DNA from: CAIXSC01 sp046349935
Lineage (GTDB): Bacteria > Planctomycetota > Planctomycetia > Pirellulales > Pirellulaceae
NCBI GenBank assembly: GCA_046349935.1
Contig: JAXMBK010000013.1
Span: 173,659 to 237,658 of the forward strand
Direction of reading: 5' to 3'
DNA: 64,000 bases
Shown: positions 14,492 to 25,600 of the stretch, piece after piece
Layout of the letters: each line of letters starts with the position of its first letter
Numbering within the stretch: the first letter of the stretch is position 1
The notes under the pieces: model-generated
What the model saw: only the letters and a program-made list of their open reading frames with translations
What the model was told of the DNA's origin: nothing
Database searches by the model: none
Position numbers and translations under genes: made by a program

Positions 14492-17400
14492 CTAGCGGTG
14501 CTGCTCAAAGTAAAACACCCCCTTCTTGTTCGAAATGACGATGTCCAACAGCCCGTCGCCGTTCATGTCCGTCACCTCAAACTGAGTCCCCACGCCGCTG
14601 TCGCGGTCGATGATGTGCTGCGTCCAAGCCGGCCGTCCCGCCTCCCGCCGTAGCTCATACCACGCTAAAACGGGAGGCTCATCCTCGCCCGGATCCCGGC
14701 CATTGTGCGCATAAAATCGCTTGCCCGTCACAAAGTCCGGCAGCCCGTCGCCATTCATGTCGGCCAACACGAGCGCATGCGTCTGGGCGACGCTCGAGTC
14801 GATCTCGTGCGTCTTCCACGCATCCACCCCCGTCCGCTCGTGCCACCAAATGCCCCGCCGATGCGCACTGCTCGACAAAACGTCCGCGTCCCCGTCTCCA
14901 TCAAAGTCATACACGTACATCTGCGCCGCCGGCTCGCCAAACGGCGCCGCATGGAACTTCCACGGGCCGCTCGCCAGCTTCGCAGGCGCTTCCCACCAAC
15001 CGGCCGTCACCAACACGTCGTCCCGACCGTCGCCATTCAAATCCCCCACCCCCAGACCATGCGAGAACTTGTCCGTCCCCGGCGCCTGCGGCCCTGAAAT
15101 GCTCCCGAGCTTCCAGTCGGCCTCCTCATTGTTTGAAGGTTGGGCCACTCCCAAGTGGCCCTCGCTAAAGCCCAACAACAACTCCCGACGACCGTCGCGA
15201 TTCACGTCCAAAAAGTTCGGACTCTCATTGTTCGTCACCGGCGTTATTCGATGACGGTCCCACGCCCCGCCCGCTCGCCCCGGATTGCGGAACCACCACG
15301 TCGGCGCCCCCGGAAAGTCCACCACAATCAAGTCTTGCCGACCGTCGCCGTCCAAATCCTCCGCCCAATTGCAAAACGTGTCGCTGTACGTCTTGATCGC
15401 AAATTCCTTCGGCTCCTTCAGAATCGAGCTCGCCTTCCACTCCGGCGCGGCATACCACATCGATCCCGCCGCAATATCCAACAAACCGTCGCCGTTGAAG
15501 TCGCCGTACGCCACGCCCTCGCTGCGAAACTTGTCGTCCAACTGCCGCTTCTTGAATTGCAGCGGGACGGTCGCCGCGCCGCCGCTCGAAGCCGGAATCG
15601 TCCCCGCCGACGCCGCGCCGTTCGCTCGCAAGAGCGTCAATTGGAATTGACGATATCGCACCTCCATCGGGCCGCCCGAATGAATCTGCAAGGCGATCAC
15701 GCCGCGCCGAGTTCCCTCCGGGTCCTCCAGGTCGACGCACTTCTGGCCGTTGATCCACGTCTGAATGCGACTCCCTACCGCCACAATCTCGTAACGATTC
15801 CAGTCGTCCGCCTTCACATGCGCATCGCCCGGCTCCTTCCACAACAACCCGCGCCCCAGCTCTTCGTACAACTTGCCCCACCAACCCGCGCCAATGTCCG
15901 CCTGATACCCCTTCACCTCGCCGTCCGCTTGCGGCTGGCTGCGGAACTGCACCCCGCTGTTCTCCTTATTCGGAGTCAACTTCACTTCGAACGACAGCCG
16001 GAAGTCTTCGACAGACAACTCGTTCACCAAGAACGCGTTGTGCTTGATCCCAGGACTCTTCCCAACAATCTGGCCGTCCTGAACCGACCAAAACGCGGCA
16101 TCCCCGCGCCACCCCGCTAAGTCCTGGCCGTTGAAAAACGACTTCGCCGTCTCCACCGTCGCCAACTGCGGGACCTGGCCCGTGCTCGCCAAATACGCGA
16201 CCAACGATCGAATCTCGAACGGACTGAATGGCTTCAGCAAGTCGTCGGGCATCATCGATTTTTCGCTGGTCTGGCTCGCCTCGATGTCGCTCGCCGGCAC
16301 TACCACCAGCTCCGTCGCCGTCTGAATCGTCCAAGCCGCCGCCGTTTTCTCTTTCACAATGCCCGTGATCACTCGGCCGCTGTCGGTCGTCACGATCGTC
16401 GACTGATACTCACGCGCCATCACCGCACTGGGATCCACGACGTTCGAAAGCAGATAGTCAAGATTCGCGCGATTCGACCCCGTCAAATCGGGGCCGATCT
16501 TGCCGCCGGTTCCGAACAGCGTGTGACATTGTTGACACGTCTTCGCAAAAATGGCGCGACCCAACTCCACGTCCGGCTTCTTCGCAACGCCGGCCTGCTG
16601 CACGATCTGCTTGTACGTCTCCATCAACTGCAAGCGATCGGCCGCCGACTCGCGCACCGTCCCCCACACTCGCTCAATCTGCTTATTCAGCGACTCGTCC
16701 TTCAAGTTGCGCAGCTGTCGCACCAAGTCGGCGCTCAAGTGGGCCGCCGGAATCTGACGCTTCTCGACCGCGTCCAACAGGGCGCCCGCATACGGCGCCC
16801 GCGAGGCCAACGTCGCGATCGCGTCGCGCTGCAATTCGGGCGTCAGCTCGCCGTACACCTCTAGAACGGCCGCCGGCGTCTCCGCTGCGTCAAACGCCGC
16901 CAACCCGCGCAAGGCTTCTCCTCGCATTCCCGCATCGCGCAGCAATCCGCGCAACAGCGGGCTGGCACTCGGGTCTTTGGCACTCACCACCGCCGCCAGC
17001 GCCTGTCGGCGCAACGCGACCGACTGACCTGCGTCGCCCGCAATCGCGCGCAACTTCTTCGCCGCCTCGTCGTCGCCGAACGTCAACGCCAACGTCAGCG
17101 CCGCCAAACGCACTTCCGCATCTTCGCTCGCCGACAGCCTGCCATACGCGTCGCTCCAAGCTGTGGGCGCCGCCACCTGTCGACGTCCCTTCAGCGCCTC
17201 GCGAATGCCTCGCAAAAACGTGCGCTGAAGCGCCACGGAATCCGCTTTGCCGAGACCCGACACCAAGAGGTCCAGCGACTTCTGCGCGTCGCCGCTGCCA
17301 ATGCGTCGAATCATGAACTCCGGCAACTGCGGGAATCGCTCGCCGGCGACAAGCGCCCACGCCAGCGCTCGCTGCGGATCGACCGCTCCTAACGGCTCGG

Positions 17401-19777
17401 CCGCATACCAAATCATCCACGGCAGGTTGTGGTCTTCGGCGTCCTCCGCGTGAGCGGCCAGGGCCTCCAGCACTTCCCATCGCTCGCTGGGCGGCAGCCG
17501 CTGCAGCGCCGAGGCCAGATAGAGTCGCACGACCGGCGAATCGTCTTTCGCGGCCAACTCACGGAGCCGCGCCTGCACGCTATCCGACAGATCGCTCGCT
17601 TCCTTTGCGGCCGACTCGCGCTCGGTCGCCAATTGCACCGCCCACGCGCGCACGTGCGGTGCAGCGTCCTGCAGCAACTTGAGCACCTGGGCTTCCGTCC
17701 AATCGCCCGTCGCATGCAGCGCCCACGCGGCTTGCAGACGAACCTGCGCGTCGGCATGAGTCGTCGCTTGTCGCCACAACTGATCGCGCACCATAGTTGA
17801 CAGCTTGCCGGCGGCCGCTCGCTCTTGTAGCAAGCGTCGCGCATGACGCACGAACCATTGGTTCGCGTGAGTTTGATATGCGACCAGTTCCTCGTCCGAT
17901 TTCGACTTCAAATCAATCGCAATCGGCTTCGCATCTTGATACACAATCCGGTAAATACGGCCGTTTGAACGGTCGTGCACGTCCGGTTCATTGCGATGGC
18001 ACTGGTTCGCGTCATACCAATCGATAATCCAAGCTTGCCCGTCGGGACCGTAGGTCAGATAGAGCATCTGCGACCACTGGTCGCCGGTGAGCAAGAAGTC
18101 GGGACCGTGGCTGCCGACGAAACCTGATCCCTCCGGCGACAGGATGTCCATGTTGATCCGGTTGCCGTGGATGTTGTTCATGAAAATCTTGCCGCGCAGC
18201 GATTCGGGCCACGATCCACCCTGATAAATCATAGCGCCGGCATGCGCGTGGCCGCCGCCCAACGCGTCGGAAGAACGGCGATCGCTATTATTCCACTGAT
18301 TGCCCGTGTAATGACGGTGATCGGCGATCGTCTTGATGTCGGCGTACGTATGCGGATTGAAATGGTTGCCCGCCTGCCGCTCGTATCGCGCCCCATGAAT
18401 GACGTGGAACAAGTGAGGAATCACGCAGGCCGTCGCGAACGCCTGGCCGTTTGCATCAAAGTCGAGCCCCCACGGGTTGCTCGTCCCCTCGGCGAAAACC
18501 TCGAATTCACGACGCACCGGATGATAGCGCCAGTAGCCAGCATTGATGCGCTTTCGCTGTTCGGGCGGCGCGCCCGGCGGACCGACGTTCGAATGCGTAA
18601 ACACGCCATGGCAGCCATACAGCCAACCGTCCGGTCCCCAAATGAAAGAATTCAGCGTCTCGTGCGTGTCTTCGTATCCCCAACCGTCGAGCAGCACTTC
18701 CGCGGGGCCATCCGGTTTATCGTCGCCGTCGCGATCGGGCAGGAACAGCAAGTAGGGCGCCGCCCCGACGTACACGCCGCCGAAACCGACCTCCAAGCCC
18801 GTGACCAGGTTCACGTTGTCCGCGAACACCGTGCGCTTATCGAGCGACCCGTCCAAATCGGTGTCTTCGAAAATGAGAATGCGGTCCTTCCCCTCCCCTT
18901 CCTTCGCGCGCCGCGGATACTCGAATGCTTCCGCAATCCAGACTCGCCCCCGATCGTCGATCGCCATCGCCACCGGTTGCTGTACCTCCGGTTCCGCCGC
19001 CCCCACCTGGACCTTGAACTCCGCCGGAACGGTCATCGCCTTCGCCGCCGCTGCGGCGTCCAGTCCGGCGTGCGGGTACAGCTGCGCGAATTCAACAGAC
19101 GGCGGCGCCTTGGGCGTGGGAAACTCGGGCTTCGTGGCATGCAGGCGGAAATCGTCGAAGTTGATGTGGCCCCAGCCGCCCGTATGCTCGTCGACCAAGC
19201 GCACGCGAATCGACTTTCCCTGCACATCCTTCAAGTCGACGGTCACCGGACGCATTTCTTCCGTGTCGCGCCCCGACGCCGTGAAAAACACCTGGCCGTC
19301 GTCCGCCGTCAGCAGCTCGACGCGCGTCTCCTTATGCCGTCCGCCGCCGAGTAGAAAACTGGCGAAAGGCTGCGTGACCTGGAACGGCGCCGACGTGAGC
19401 GTCCCGGTAGGATCATCGAGCAGCTTTTCGAAACCGCCGATCCAGAATTCGCCCGTGTGGTCGCTGCGTTTTCCCTCGCCGAAAGGACGTTTGGGATCGA
19501 TGGGGCCTTTGATCGGCTGTTGGTCGAACGCCTTGCCAGTCGCCTCCCAATCTTGCAGCGTCCCGGTCTCGAAGTCGAGATTCAGCGGTTGGCCGTTCGC
19601 GCCCTTGGGGAGCTCGCCGCGAGCGCCTCGCGGAATGTTGTTTTGAGAAACCGCGGCTGTCGCCTGCGGCGTCTGCGCCAATGCGGGCGCCGCGGCGATG
19701 CTCGCTGCAATCCACGCCGTGCCGAACATGACCCCTGCAAGCGCGCGCCGCCCCGGCCTAATCACATTCCGCCTCAT
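14492..19777 (-). CDS. PVC-type membrane-bound dehydrogenase fused to cytochrome c, DUF1080 and FG-GAP modules
   Basis: A 1761-residue secreted or periplasmic protein. The start ATG 19775-19777 follows GAGGGG at 7 bases. Order of parts: signal peptide (1-35), a galactose-binding-like region (about 60-215), a TIGR02604-type beta-propeller dehydrogenase domain (about 250-625, with VAMAIDDRGRVWIAEAFEYP), helical HEAT-like repeats (about 630-1060), a cytochrome c domain with C1081-Q-Q-C1084-H1085, a DUF1080 (3-keto-disaccharide hydrolase-like) domain (about 1211-1384), and FG-GAP/VCBS repeats rich in DxNxDGxxD (about 1410-1761). Each module is common in planctomycetes; having all in one chain suggests redox-coupled attack on a sugar substrate at the cell surface. 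The substrate is not known. Confidence 0.85.
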   Translation of the reverse strand: MRRNVIRPGRRALAGVMFGTAWIAASIAAAPALAQTPQATAAVSQNNIPRGARGELPKGANGQPLNLDFETGTLQDWEATGKAFDQQPIKGPIDPKRPFGEGKRSDHTGEFWIGGFEKLLDDPTGTLTSAPFQVTQPFASFLLGGGRHKETRVELLTADDGQVFFTASGRDTEEMRPVTVDLKDVQGKSIRVRLVDEHTGGWGHINFDDFRLHATKPEFPTPKAPPSVEFAQLYPHAGLDAAAAAKAMTVPAEFKVQVGAAEPEVQQPVAMAIDDRGRVWIAEAFEYPRRAKEGEGKDRILIFEDTDLDGSLDKRTVFADNVNLVTGLEVGFGGVYVGAAPYLLFLPDRDGDDKPDGPAEVLLDGWGYEDTHETLNSFIWGPDGWLYGCHGVFTHSNVGPPGAPPEQRKRINAGYWRYHPVRREFEVFAEGTSNPWGLDFDANGQAFATACVIPHLFHVIHGARYERQAGNHFNPHTYADIKTIADHRHYTGNQWNNSDRRSSDALGGGHAHAGAMIYQGGSWPESLRGKIFMNNIHGNRINMDILSPEGSGFVGSHGPDFLLTGDQWSQMLYLTYGPDGQAWIIDWYDANQCHRNEPDVHDRSNGRIYRIVYQDAKPIAIDLKSKSDEELVAYQTHANQWFVRHARRLLQERAAAGKLSTMVRDQLWRQATTHADAQVRLQAAWALHATGDWTEAQVLKLLQDAAPHVRAWAVQLATERESAAKEASDLSDSVQARLRELAAKDDSPVVRLYLASALQRLPPSERWEVLEALAAHAEDAEDHNLPWMIWYAAEPLGAVDPQRALAWALVAGERFPQLPEFMIRRIGSGDAQKSLDLLVSGLGKADSVALQRTFLRGIREALKGRRQVAAPTAWSDAYGRLSASEDAEVRLAALTLALTFGDDEAAKKLRAIAGDAGQSVALRRQALAAVVSAKDPSASPLLRGLLRDAGMRGEALRGLAAFDAAETPAAVLEVYGELTPELQRDAIATLASRAPYAGALLDAVEKRQIPAAHLSADLVRQLRNLKDESLNKQIERVWGTVRESAADRLQLMETYKQIVQQAGVAKKPDVELGRAIFAKTCQQCHTLFGTGGKIGPDLTGSNRANLDYLLSNVVDPSAVMAREYQSTIVTTDSGRVITGIVKEKTAAAWTIQTATELVVVPASDIEASQTSEKSMMPDDLLKPFSPFEIRSLVAYLASTGQVPQLATVETAKSFFNGQDLAGWRGDAAFWSVQDGQIVGKSPGIKHNAFLVNELSVEDFRLSFEVKLTPNKENSGVQFRSQPQADGEVKGYQADIGAGWWGKLYEELGRGLLWKEPGDAHVKADDWNRYEIVAVGSRIQTWINGQKCVDLEDPEGTRRGVIALQIHSGGPMEVRYRQFQLTLLRANGAASAGTIPASSGGAATVPLQFKKRQLDDKFRSEGVAYGDFNGDGLLDIAAGSMWYAAPEWKASSILKEPKEFAIKTYSDTFCNWAEDLDGDGRQDLIVVDFPGAPTWWFRNPGRAGGAWDRHRITPVTNNESPNFLDVNRDGRRELLLGFSEGHLGVAQPSNNEEADWKLGSISGPQAPGTDKFSHGLGVGDLNGDGRDDVLVTAGWWEAPAKLASGPWKFHAAPFGEPAAQMYVYDFDGDGDADVLSSSAHRRGIWWHERTGVDAWKTHEIDSSVAQTHALVLADMNGDGLPDFVTGKRFYAHNGRDPGEDEPPVLAWYELRREAGRPAWTQHIIDRDSGVGTQFEVTDMNGDGLLDIVISNKKGVFYFEQHR

Positions 19778-19891
19778 CAAACGACCCCTCGCAATCAACA
19801 GAAAAACGCTCGGTAGCTGCCTTGGAACGAGCCGCTGATTCTAGTCGACTCGCGCCGGCCTGCCTACAAACCCGCGCCTCGCACCAAGCCA

Positions 19892-20200
19892 TTAAGGCCC
19901 TGGTTCGCGCGGAATCGGTGGTTCGTCCGACATGCGCCCCGACCACAAGCCCGAAGGGTGCCGCCGATGAAAGTCGTGCACCGAATCCCGGACGTCGTTC
20001 ATCATCTCGAGCTCGGTGTAGTACATCGCGCTCGGGTCGATCCGAGCGGCCTCGAGCCGCGCGACATGTTCGCGCACCGCCGTGAGCCGACCAATGCTCG
20101 GCAAGACGACGAGCCAAATGAATGACAGCGCTGCAACAGATGCAACGAAACGCACTCGCGCTCGACTCCGCATCCTCTGCGGCTGGCTCATCGTGCTCAT
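19892..20200 (-). CDS. Small single-span membrane protein, 102 aa
   Basis: Starts MSTMSQPQRMRSRARVRF at ATG 20198-20200. A basic N-terminus is followed by one hydrophobic segment (VASVAALSFIWLVVLPSI), then a soluble tail with MMNDVRDSVHDFHRRHP. It lies 30 bases after the YeiH-like transporter gene on the same strand, so co-transcription is likely. No family is recognised, and a competing frame overlaps most of it, so confidence is moderate. Confidence 0.5.
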   Translation of the reverse strand: MSTMSQPQRMRSRARVRFVASVAALSFIWLVVLPSIGRLTAVREHVARLEAARIDPSAMYYTELEMMNDVRDSVHDFHRRHPSGLWSGRMSDEPPIPREPGP

Positions 20201-20230
20201 CGTCGACCCTGGCCCTTTCGCCCGGCAAGG

Positions 20231-21709
20231 CTACTTCGCGAGCTGCTTGACGACGTCGCGATAGAGTACGCCGAACATGAGCCACGCCATGAAGAGGCTG
20301 AGCGCCAGATTCAGGGCTTGTCCGCAGACGTACAGCACGAGCGGCTTGCCGCCTTTGAGGTGGCTGCCCAGTTGTTTGAAGTTCGATTCCAGTCCGATGC
20401 TCACAAACGCCATCGCGAACAGCCAGCCGCGCAGCGACTTAGTGACGTCGATCGCCGCCGACGTGATCGCGCCGCCTGCAGGCACAGCGCCGTTCAAGAA
20501 CGAGAAAAAGGCCGACGCAGCGACGAATCCAAGAATGAACTTGGGGAAGCGATACCACACCTCGCGCAAATCCGGCTTCACTTGCTTCTCAGTACGGTCC
20601 ACCCACGTCACCCAGTAGATGGCGACCACAAACGCTACGACGCCGATCAAGATGTTCTGAATCATCTTCACCGTCGCCGCCACCGTCTTCGCCGGCTCTT
20701 CCAAGAGTTCGCCCGCCGCAACCACCGCGCCCGTCGAATCAATCGTGCCCCCCAACCATGCGCCGCCCACCGCCGGGTCCATCCCGACCGCCTTGATGAT
20801 GATGGGCTGAACGATCATCATCACGACCGTGAACGCTAGCGAGAGGCCGATCGCGAGCGACAATTCTTCCTTCTTTGCGCGACACGCCGCGCCGGTGGCG
20901 ATCGCCGCCGATACGCCGCACACCGACATGTCCGCCGAGATTACCAGGTTGAGCGACCGCGACTCCATCTTGAGCACGCGCTGGCCGAACACATAGGTGC
21001 CGATGAGCACCACGGGCGTGACCAACCACGACACGCAAATCCCCGGCACCCCGAGCGCGACGAGTTCGCTGAAGAGCACCTCGGCGCCCAACAACACCAA
21101 GCCCGTCTTGATGTAGAACTCCGTGCGGATCGCCGGCTTGAGCCACTCGGGGACGCCCAGCGTGTTGCTTATCAACATTCCGACCACAAGGGCCCAGAGC
21201 ACCGTTTCCAAATTGTAGTACTTGACCACCTTTTGTTCGGACAACAAGAACGCCAGGACGGTCAGCAAGAACAGGGGCACAAATGCCGCCATGAACTTCG
21301 GCACGCGGATGCCCTGGATGGCGGAACCGATCGCGAAGAGCACGCAGAAGAAGCCAGCGGTCGCCCCGATCGCTTTGAAGGAATAACCCTTTTCCGATGA
21401 ACCAAAGCTGTCGAGCGGGTTGCTTTCCCATGACGCCAGTTTGGCGATCCATGGTTTCAGTGGACTTGTGATTTTGGCCTTCTTGGCGCCTGCCGCCTTT
21501 GCACCCGCGCCGACGTTCGCGGGCTCGGGCGCGGCAGGCGGCGGGGCCGCGAGCGACCAAACGGACATCGTGGCGATCACCAGCAGTAGACCGCCGATCC
21601 AGATCGACCACCAGTCTTCCGTCTTGAGCATCTCGCGCCACAGCGGCAACCGCTCGATACGAATCACGTCAGTGGACGGGGACGATGACGACGGGGCATC
21701 GGCTGGCAT
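20231..21709 (-). CDS. YeiH/UPF0324-type putative anion exporter
   Basis: A 492-residue multi-pass membrane protein. The start is placed at ATG 21707-21709 (MPADAPSSSS), because the upstream part of the frame is low-complexity and Arg-rich. After one N-terminal span (WWSIWIGGLLLVIATMSVW) and a soluble linker, about ten more spans follow. Conserved-looking features are KTGLVLLGAEVLFSEL, SADMSVCGVSAAIATG and GGTIDSTGAVVAAGELL, typical of the YeiH family (putative sulfate or related anion exporters). The long N-terminal extension with an additional span is longer than in the E. coli protein (about 350 residues). Divergently arranged with the terC-like gene. Confidence 0.8.
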   Translation of the reverse strand: MPADAPSSSSPSTDVIRIERLPLWREMLKTEDWWSIWIGGLLLVIATMSVWSLAAPPPAAPEPANVGAGAKAAGAKKAKITSPLKPWIAKLASWESNPLDSFGSSEKGYSFKAIGATAGFFCVLFAIGSAIQGIRVPKFMAAFVPLFLLTVLAFLLSEQKVVKYYNLETVLWALVVGMLISNTLGVPEWLKPAIRTEFYIKTGLVLLGAEVLFSELVALGVPGICVSWLVTPVVLIGTYVFGQRVLKMESRSLNLVISADMSVCGVSAAIATGAACRAKKEELSLAIGLSLAFTVVMMIVQPIIIKAVGMDPAVGGAWLGGTIDSTGAVVAAGELLEEPAKTVAATVKMIQNILIGVVAFVVAIYWVTWVDRTEKQVKPDLREVWYRFPKFILGFVAASAFFSFLNGAVPAGGAITSAAIDVTKSLRGWLFAMAFVSIGLESNFKQLGSHLKGGKPLVLYVCGQALNLALSLFMAWLMFGVLYRDVVKQLAK

Positions 21710-21908
21710 GTTCACAACCCAGGATGGAGGCGATCGTCGGCGACGCGCGAGCCGACGAGAAAGGCAGGTTCGGGCATCGTACGGCAACCGCCGCGACGCT
21801 CGCAAGTATCGTAAGCCGACGGACGCGTACCTTGCACGCACCGGCTCCCCCACTTAATCTGTGGCCCCAGACCATCCTCTTCGGACACTTGGCCTACGGA
21901 TACTCGAC

Positions 21909-22676
21909 ATGGACGCGCTGATCGCGCTAGTCGCTCTCACGAGCATGGAAATCGTGCTCGGGATCGACAATATCGTCTTTATTACGATTCTGACATCGCG
22001 GCTGCCGCTCGCTCAGCAACCAAAAGCGCGTCGACTTGGATTGATGCTCGCACTCGGTTCGCGCATCCTCTTGCTGTTATCGCTCAAGTGGGTGCTCGGC
22101 CTGACGCAGCCCGTCGCGCATCTCGGGTTCCTCGAAGGAGTGCTCGAACAGATGAAGGTCGCCGAGGAAATGCGACACCACATCTTGGACATCACCGTCC
22201 GCGATCTCATCCTCCTGGTCGGCGGGCTGTTCCTGATCGGCAAAGCGACGCTCGAGATCCATCACAAGATCGAAGGCCAAGAGGAATCGCACGGAGCGGG
22301 GAAGGCAGTGAGTTTCGCGAGCGTCATCACGCAGATCGCGATCCTCGACATCGTCTTTTCGCTCGACTCCGTCATCACGGCCGTCGGCATGGCGAAGCAG
22401 ATCTACGTCATGATCGCCGCCGTCGTCATCGCCGTCATCGTGATGTTGGTCTTTGCCAGCGCCGTCAGCGAGTTCGTTGAACGGCATCCGACCATCAAGA
22501 TGCTCGCACTCAGCTTCCTGATTCTGATCGGCGTGATGCTGGTCGCGGAAGGCGTCGGCACAGAGATCAGCAAAGGCTACATCTACTTTGCCATGTCGTT
22601 TGCGCTGATCGTCGAATTCCTGAATCTGCGCGTCCGCAGCAGGCAAAGTCGAGCGGCCGTCGCCGGCCCCGAGTGA
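21909..22676 (+). CDS. TerC family membrane protein
   Basis: A 255-residue membrane protein starting MDALIALVALTSMEIVLG; the in-frame extension upstream of ATG 21909 lacks family similarity. Two signature motifs with membrane-embedded acidic residues are seen: EIVLGIDNIVFI (about 13-24) and DIVFSLDSVITAVG (about 145-158). About seven spans are predicted. TerC proteins are implicated in tellurite resistance and in metal (Mn) export during protein secretion; which applies here cannot be told. The stop is only 8 bases from the convergent SdrD-protein gene. Confidence 0.85.
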   Translation: MDALIALVALTSMEIVLGIDNIVFITILTSRLPLAQQPKARRLGLMLALGSRILLLLSLKWVLGLTQPVAHLGFLEGVLEQMKVAEEMRHHILDITVRDLILLVGGLFLIGKATLEIHHKIEGQEESHGAGKAVSFASVITQIAILDIVFSLDSVITAVGMAKQIYVMIAAVVIAVIVMLVFASAVSEFVERHPTIKMLALSFLILIGVMLVAEGVGTEISKGYIYFAMSFALIVEFLNLRVRSRQSRAAVAGPE

Positions 22677-22684
22677 CCGATTGA

Positions 22685-25600
22685 CTACGCTTCGTCCGTG
22701 GCGGCTCGACCAAAAAGCCCCGGCTCGTCGACGCCGTCGGCATTCCAGTCGCCGACGACCGGCGTGTCGCCCGGTCCGCCCATTTCGAACGTCTTGTCGC
22801 CGGCGTCGATCTCGTGATTGTGGTTCATGTCGATGATCCACACGCCGTTGCGGAACACGCCCACTTCGTCGATTCCATCGCCGTCGAAGTCGCCGTAGAC
22901 CGGAATATCGCCCGCTTTGCCGTATTCGAAACCGGCTTCGCGCGAGTGCGTTAGGCCGTCGCCGTTGCGGTCCAAATACCAACGTCCGTTGCGGAAGACG
23001 CCGATCGTATCGATGCCGTCGCCGTCCCAATCGCCGGCGATCGGCACGTCCCCGCCGCGGCCATAGCGGAATACGTGGTCGATCAAGTCGGCGCGCGGCT
23101 CGCCGGCCGACGTCAACTGCAGATAGCGCAAGCCGTCGGTCGCCTCTTCATCGCGCGGCGGAACGTTCTTCGGACTCGCCTTGGGGTCATTCTGGAAATC
23201 AGGCAGACCCGGTTCGCGAGCCAACTGCCGTTGATCGCCCGCCCACTCGGGACCAAAGATGCCGATGTCGTCTTTGCCGTCGCTGTTCCAGTCGCCGACC
23301 ACCGGCTGGTCGTCCGCCGACCCCAATTGCGCCCAGAGGTCCTCGGAATCCCATTGCCCGTTGCCATTGACGTCCAAGAACCACTCGCCGTTGACGTACA
23401 CGCCCAGATCGGTGCGTCCGTCGCCGTTGAAGTCGCCCGCGACCGGAATCGCGCCGCGCACGCCGAACGCGTATTCGCTGAGCGCGGGCGGAGCGTTGTT
23501 CGGCAGGCCGACCGCGACGAACCACGGAGTCTCGCGCAATTGCGTCGCACGCCACCGTGCTAGCAGCGGGGAGGTCTTCACGATCGCCGCCATGTTGGCG
23601 GGGCGACCTGAGTTGCCGCGCGGCTGACCGGCGTCGAGCACGCTCAAGTGCCAAGTCACGCTGGGGCCGTAACTGCCGCCGGTAATGACTTCCAGCTGCG
23701 GAGTCACCACGGGCATGACCAACTGCGGAAGAGGCGGCGTCGGATAAACGATCGGTTGGATCGGCGGCGGCTCGGGCGCCTTCGGCGGAGGAACCTCCGG
23801 CGGCACAAATGGCGGCGGCGGTTCGGGCGGCGGTGGAGGCGGCGGCGGCGGAGGGGGAGGAGGAGGAGCCTTCAACACCTCGATCTCGCTAAAGTTGTTC
23901 TCGAGCGACGACTCGCCATACTTCAGCGGAATGCGGACGATGGCATCCGTCCCCGGCTGCACCACCAGCGACTCAATCACAAACTCGGGGATGGTCGCGC
24001 CCGGATTGAACGCCACTCCCGACGTCGTCCCCGGCGTGTCGATGCCGTCGAACAGCGAATCGGGCTGGACTTCGTAGACGGCGTAACTGCGATGTCCCGC
24101 CAGTCCGCGGAACTCATAACGCCCCTCGGCGTCCGTCACCGTGCGAATCGGCTGCAACGGATCGTACATCCCCGGCAGCGCTTCGGCTCCCAGAATCGGG
24201 CGTCCCGTGACGCCGTCGCGGAGCTCGACCGTCACCCCCGCCAAAGGCTTGTCGTCCGGCGTTCGCAGGCCGTCGCGAATCGTCGCCAAGTCGGTCGGCG
24301 GCAACCCGTCCTCGGTCTCGATCGCCTCGCCGTCTTGGAACACTTGCCCGCCCAAGCTGGCCGGCGGCAACTCGCAGAAGTCGTACTCCTCGGCGATCTG
24401 TCCCGAACCCAGGTGGATCGAGTCGATGAGGTTGGCTTGCGTCGCGTTGCCGCCCGCCGAACCCGCCATGTGCATGCCGTCGAAGTAGGCGACGGGTTGC
24501 AACTGTCGCACCGAATAGGAGCCGGGCTTCAAGCCGCGAAACTCATATCGTCCCTCGGCATCGGTCGTCGTCGTCGCGACCACGACGCCCTGACTGTCGA
24601 GCAGTTCGAGCTGCACATTCGCCAACGGGACCGCTTGCGATTCATCAACGCACGTCTCGTCGGGGTTCGCATGCACGACCCCTGACAGCGTCGCCGGCAA
24701 GAGTTCGCCGAACAGATAGTCGAGCGCCACATCGCCCCAACGCAGCGTGATGCCGCGGATGTCGTCGCCGCCGGCCGCCAGCGTGCCGCGCGGTTCGCCC
24801 GCCACGGCGCCGACCGTGTCTTTGCCGTCCAGCCAGCCGGCGGGCTGGCGTTCGACGACGCGATAGACGCCGGCAGGCAATTGATCGAAGGCGTAGAACC
24901 CGTCTTCGTCCGTCACGATCGAACGGATCACGGCGCCGTTGGCGTCCAGCAAATCGACGGTGGTTCCCGGAATCGGATCTTCCGCTTGCTGGAACACGCC
25001 GTCGTCGTTTTTGTCGTGATACACGAAGCCTGCCAGCACGGCCGGCTTGTGTTCGCAGAAGTCGTATTCGACTCCGTCCTCGGCCGGATCGAGCCGAATG
25101 GCGGTGATCGTGTCGTCCGCCGAAATCGTTCCGCCCAAACTGCCGACATGCTCGTCGCCGTCCAGCAGGCCGGTCGGCGTCACCTCGACGATCGTATAGT
25201 CGCCCGGCCGAAGATTCGTAAACTCGTAGTAGCCGTCCGCATCGGTTCGCGTGGTCGCAACCAAGTTGTTTTGCGCATCCAGCAGGCGGATCTCGACGTC
25301 GGCGATCGGGCTGGCCGCAGGCGTGTCGCAGTTGCCTTCCGGGTCGGTCAGCATCACGCGGCCCGACAAACTGCCCGGCGGGATTTCGCCGAACAGGTAA
25401 TCGACGCCTGCATCGCCGCCCGCCAACACAATTTGACCAATCTCGTCGCCCGGATTCACTGCGGCGCCGCGCGTTTCGCCGTTGACCGTGCCCGCTTTGT
25501 CCGTCCCGTCGAAGTAGCCTGCGGGTTGCACTTCTTCAACGCGATACGTGCCCGGAATCAACTCTTGAAAACAGTAAACGCCGTTGGCGTCGGTGATTTG

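Noticed and set aside
13345..14538. Long Ser/Arg/Pro-rich frames overlapping intI in the other plus frames
   Set aside because: Low-complexity products of a G+C-rich gene; intI has all catalytic motifs in its own frame.
19758..20285. 175-residue minus frame overlapping the small membrane protein gene
   Set aside because: Arg/Ala-rich without domains; the 102-residue frame has a clear membrane helix and better position.
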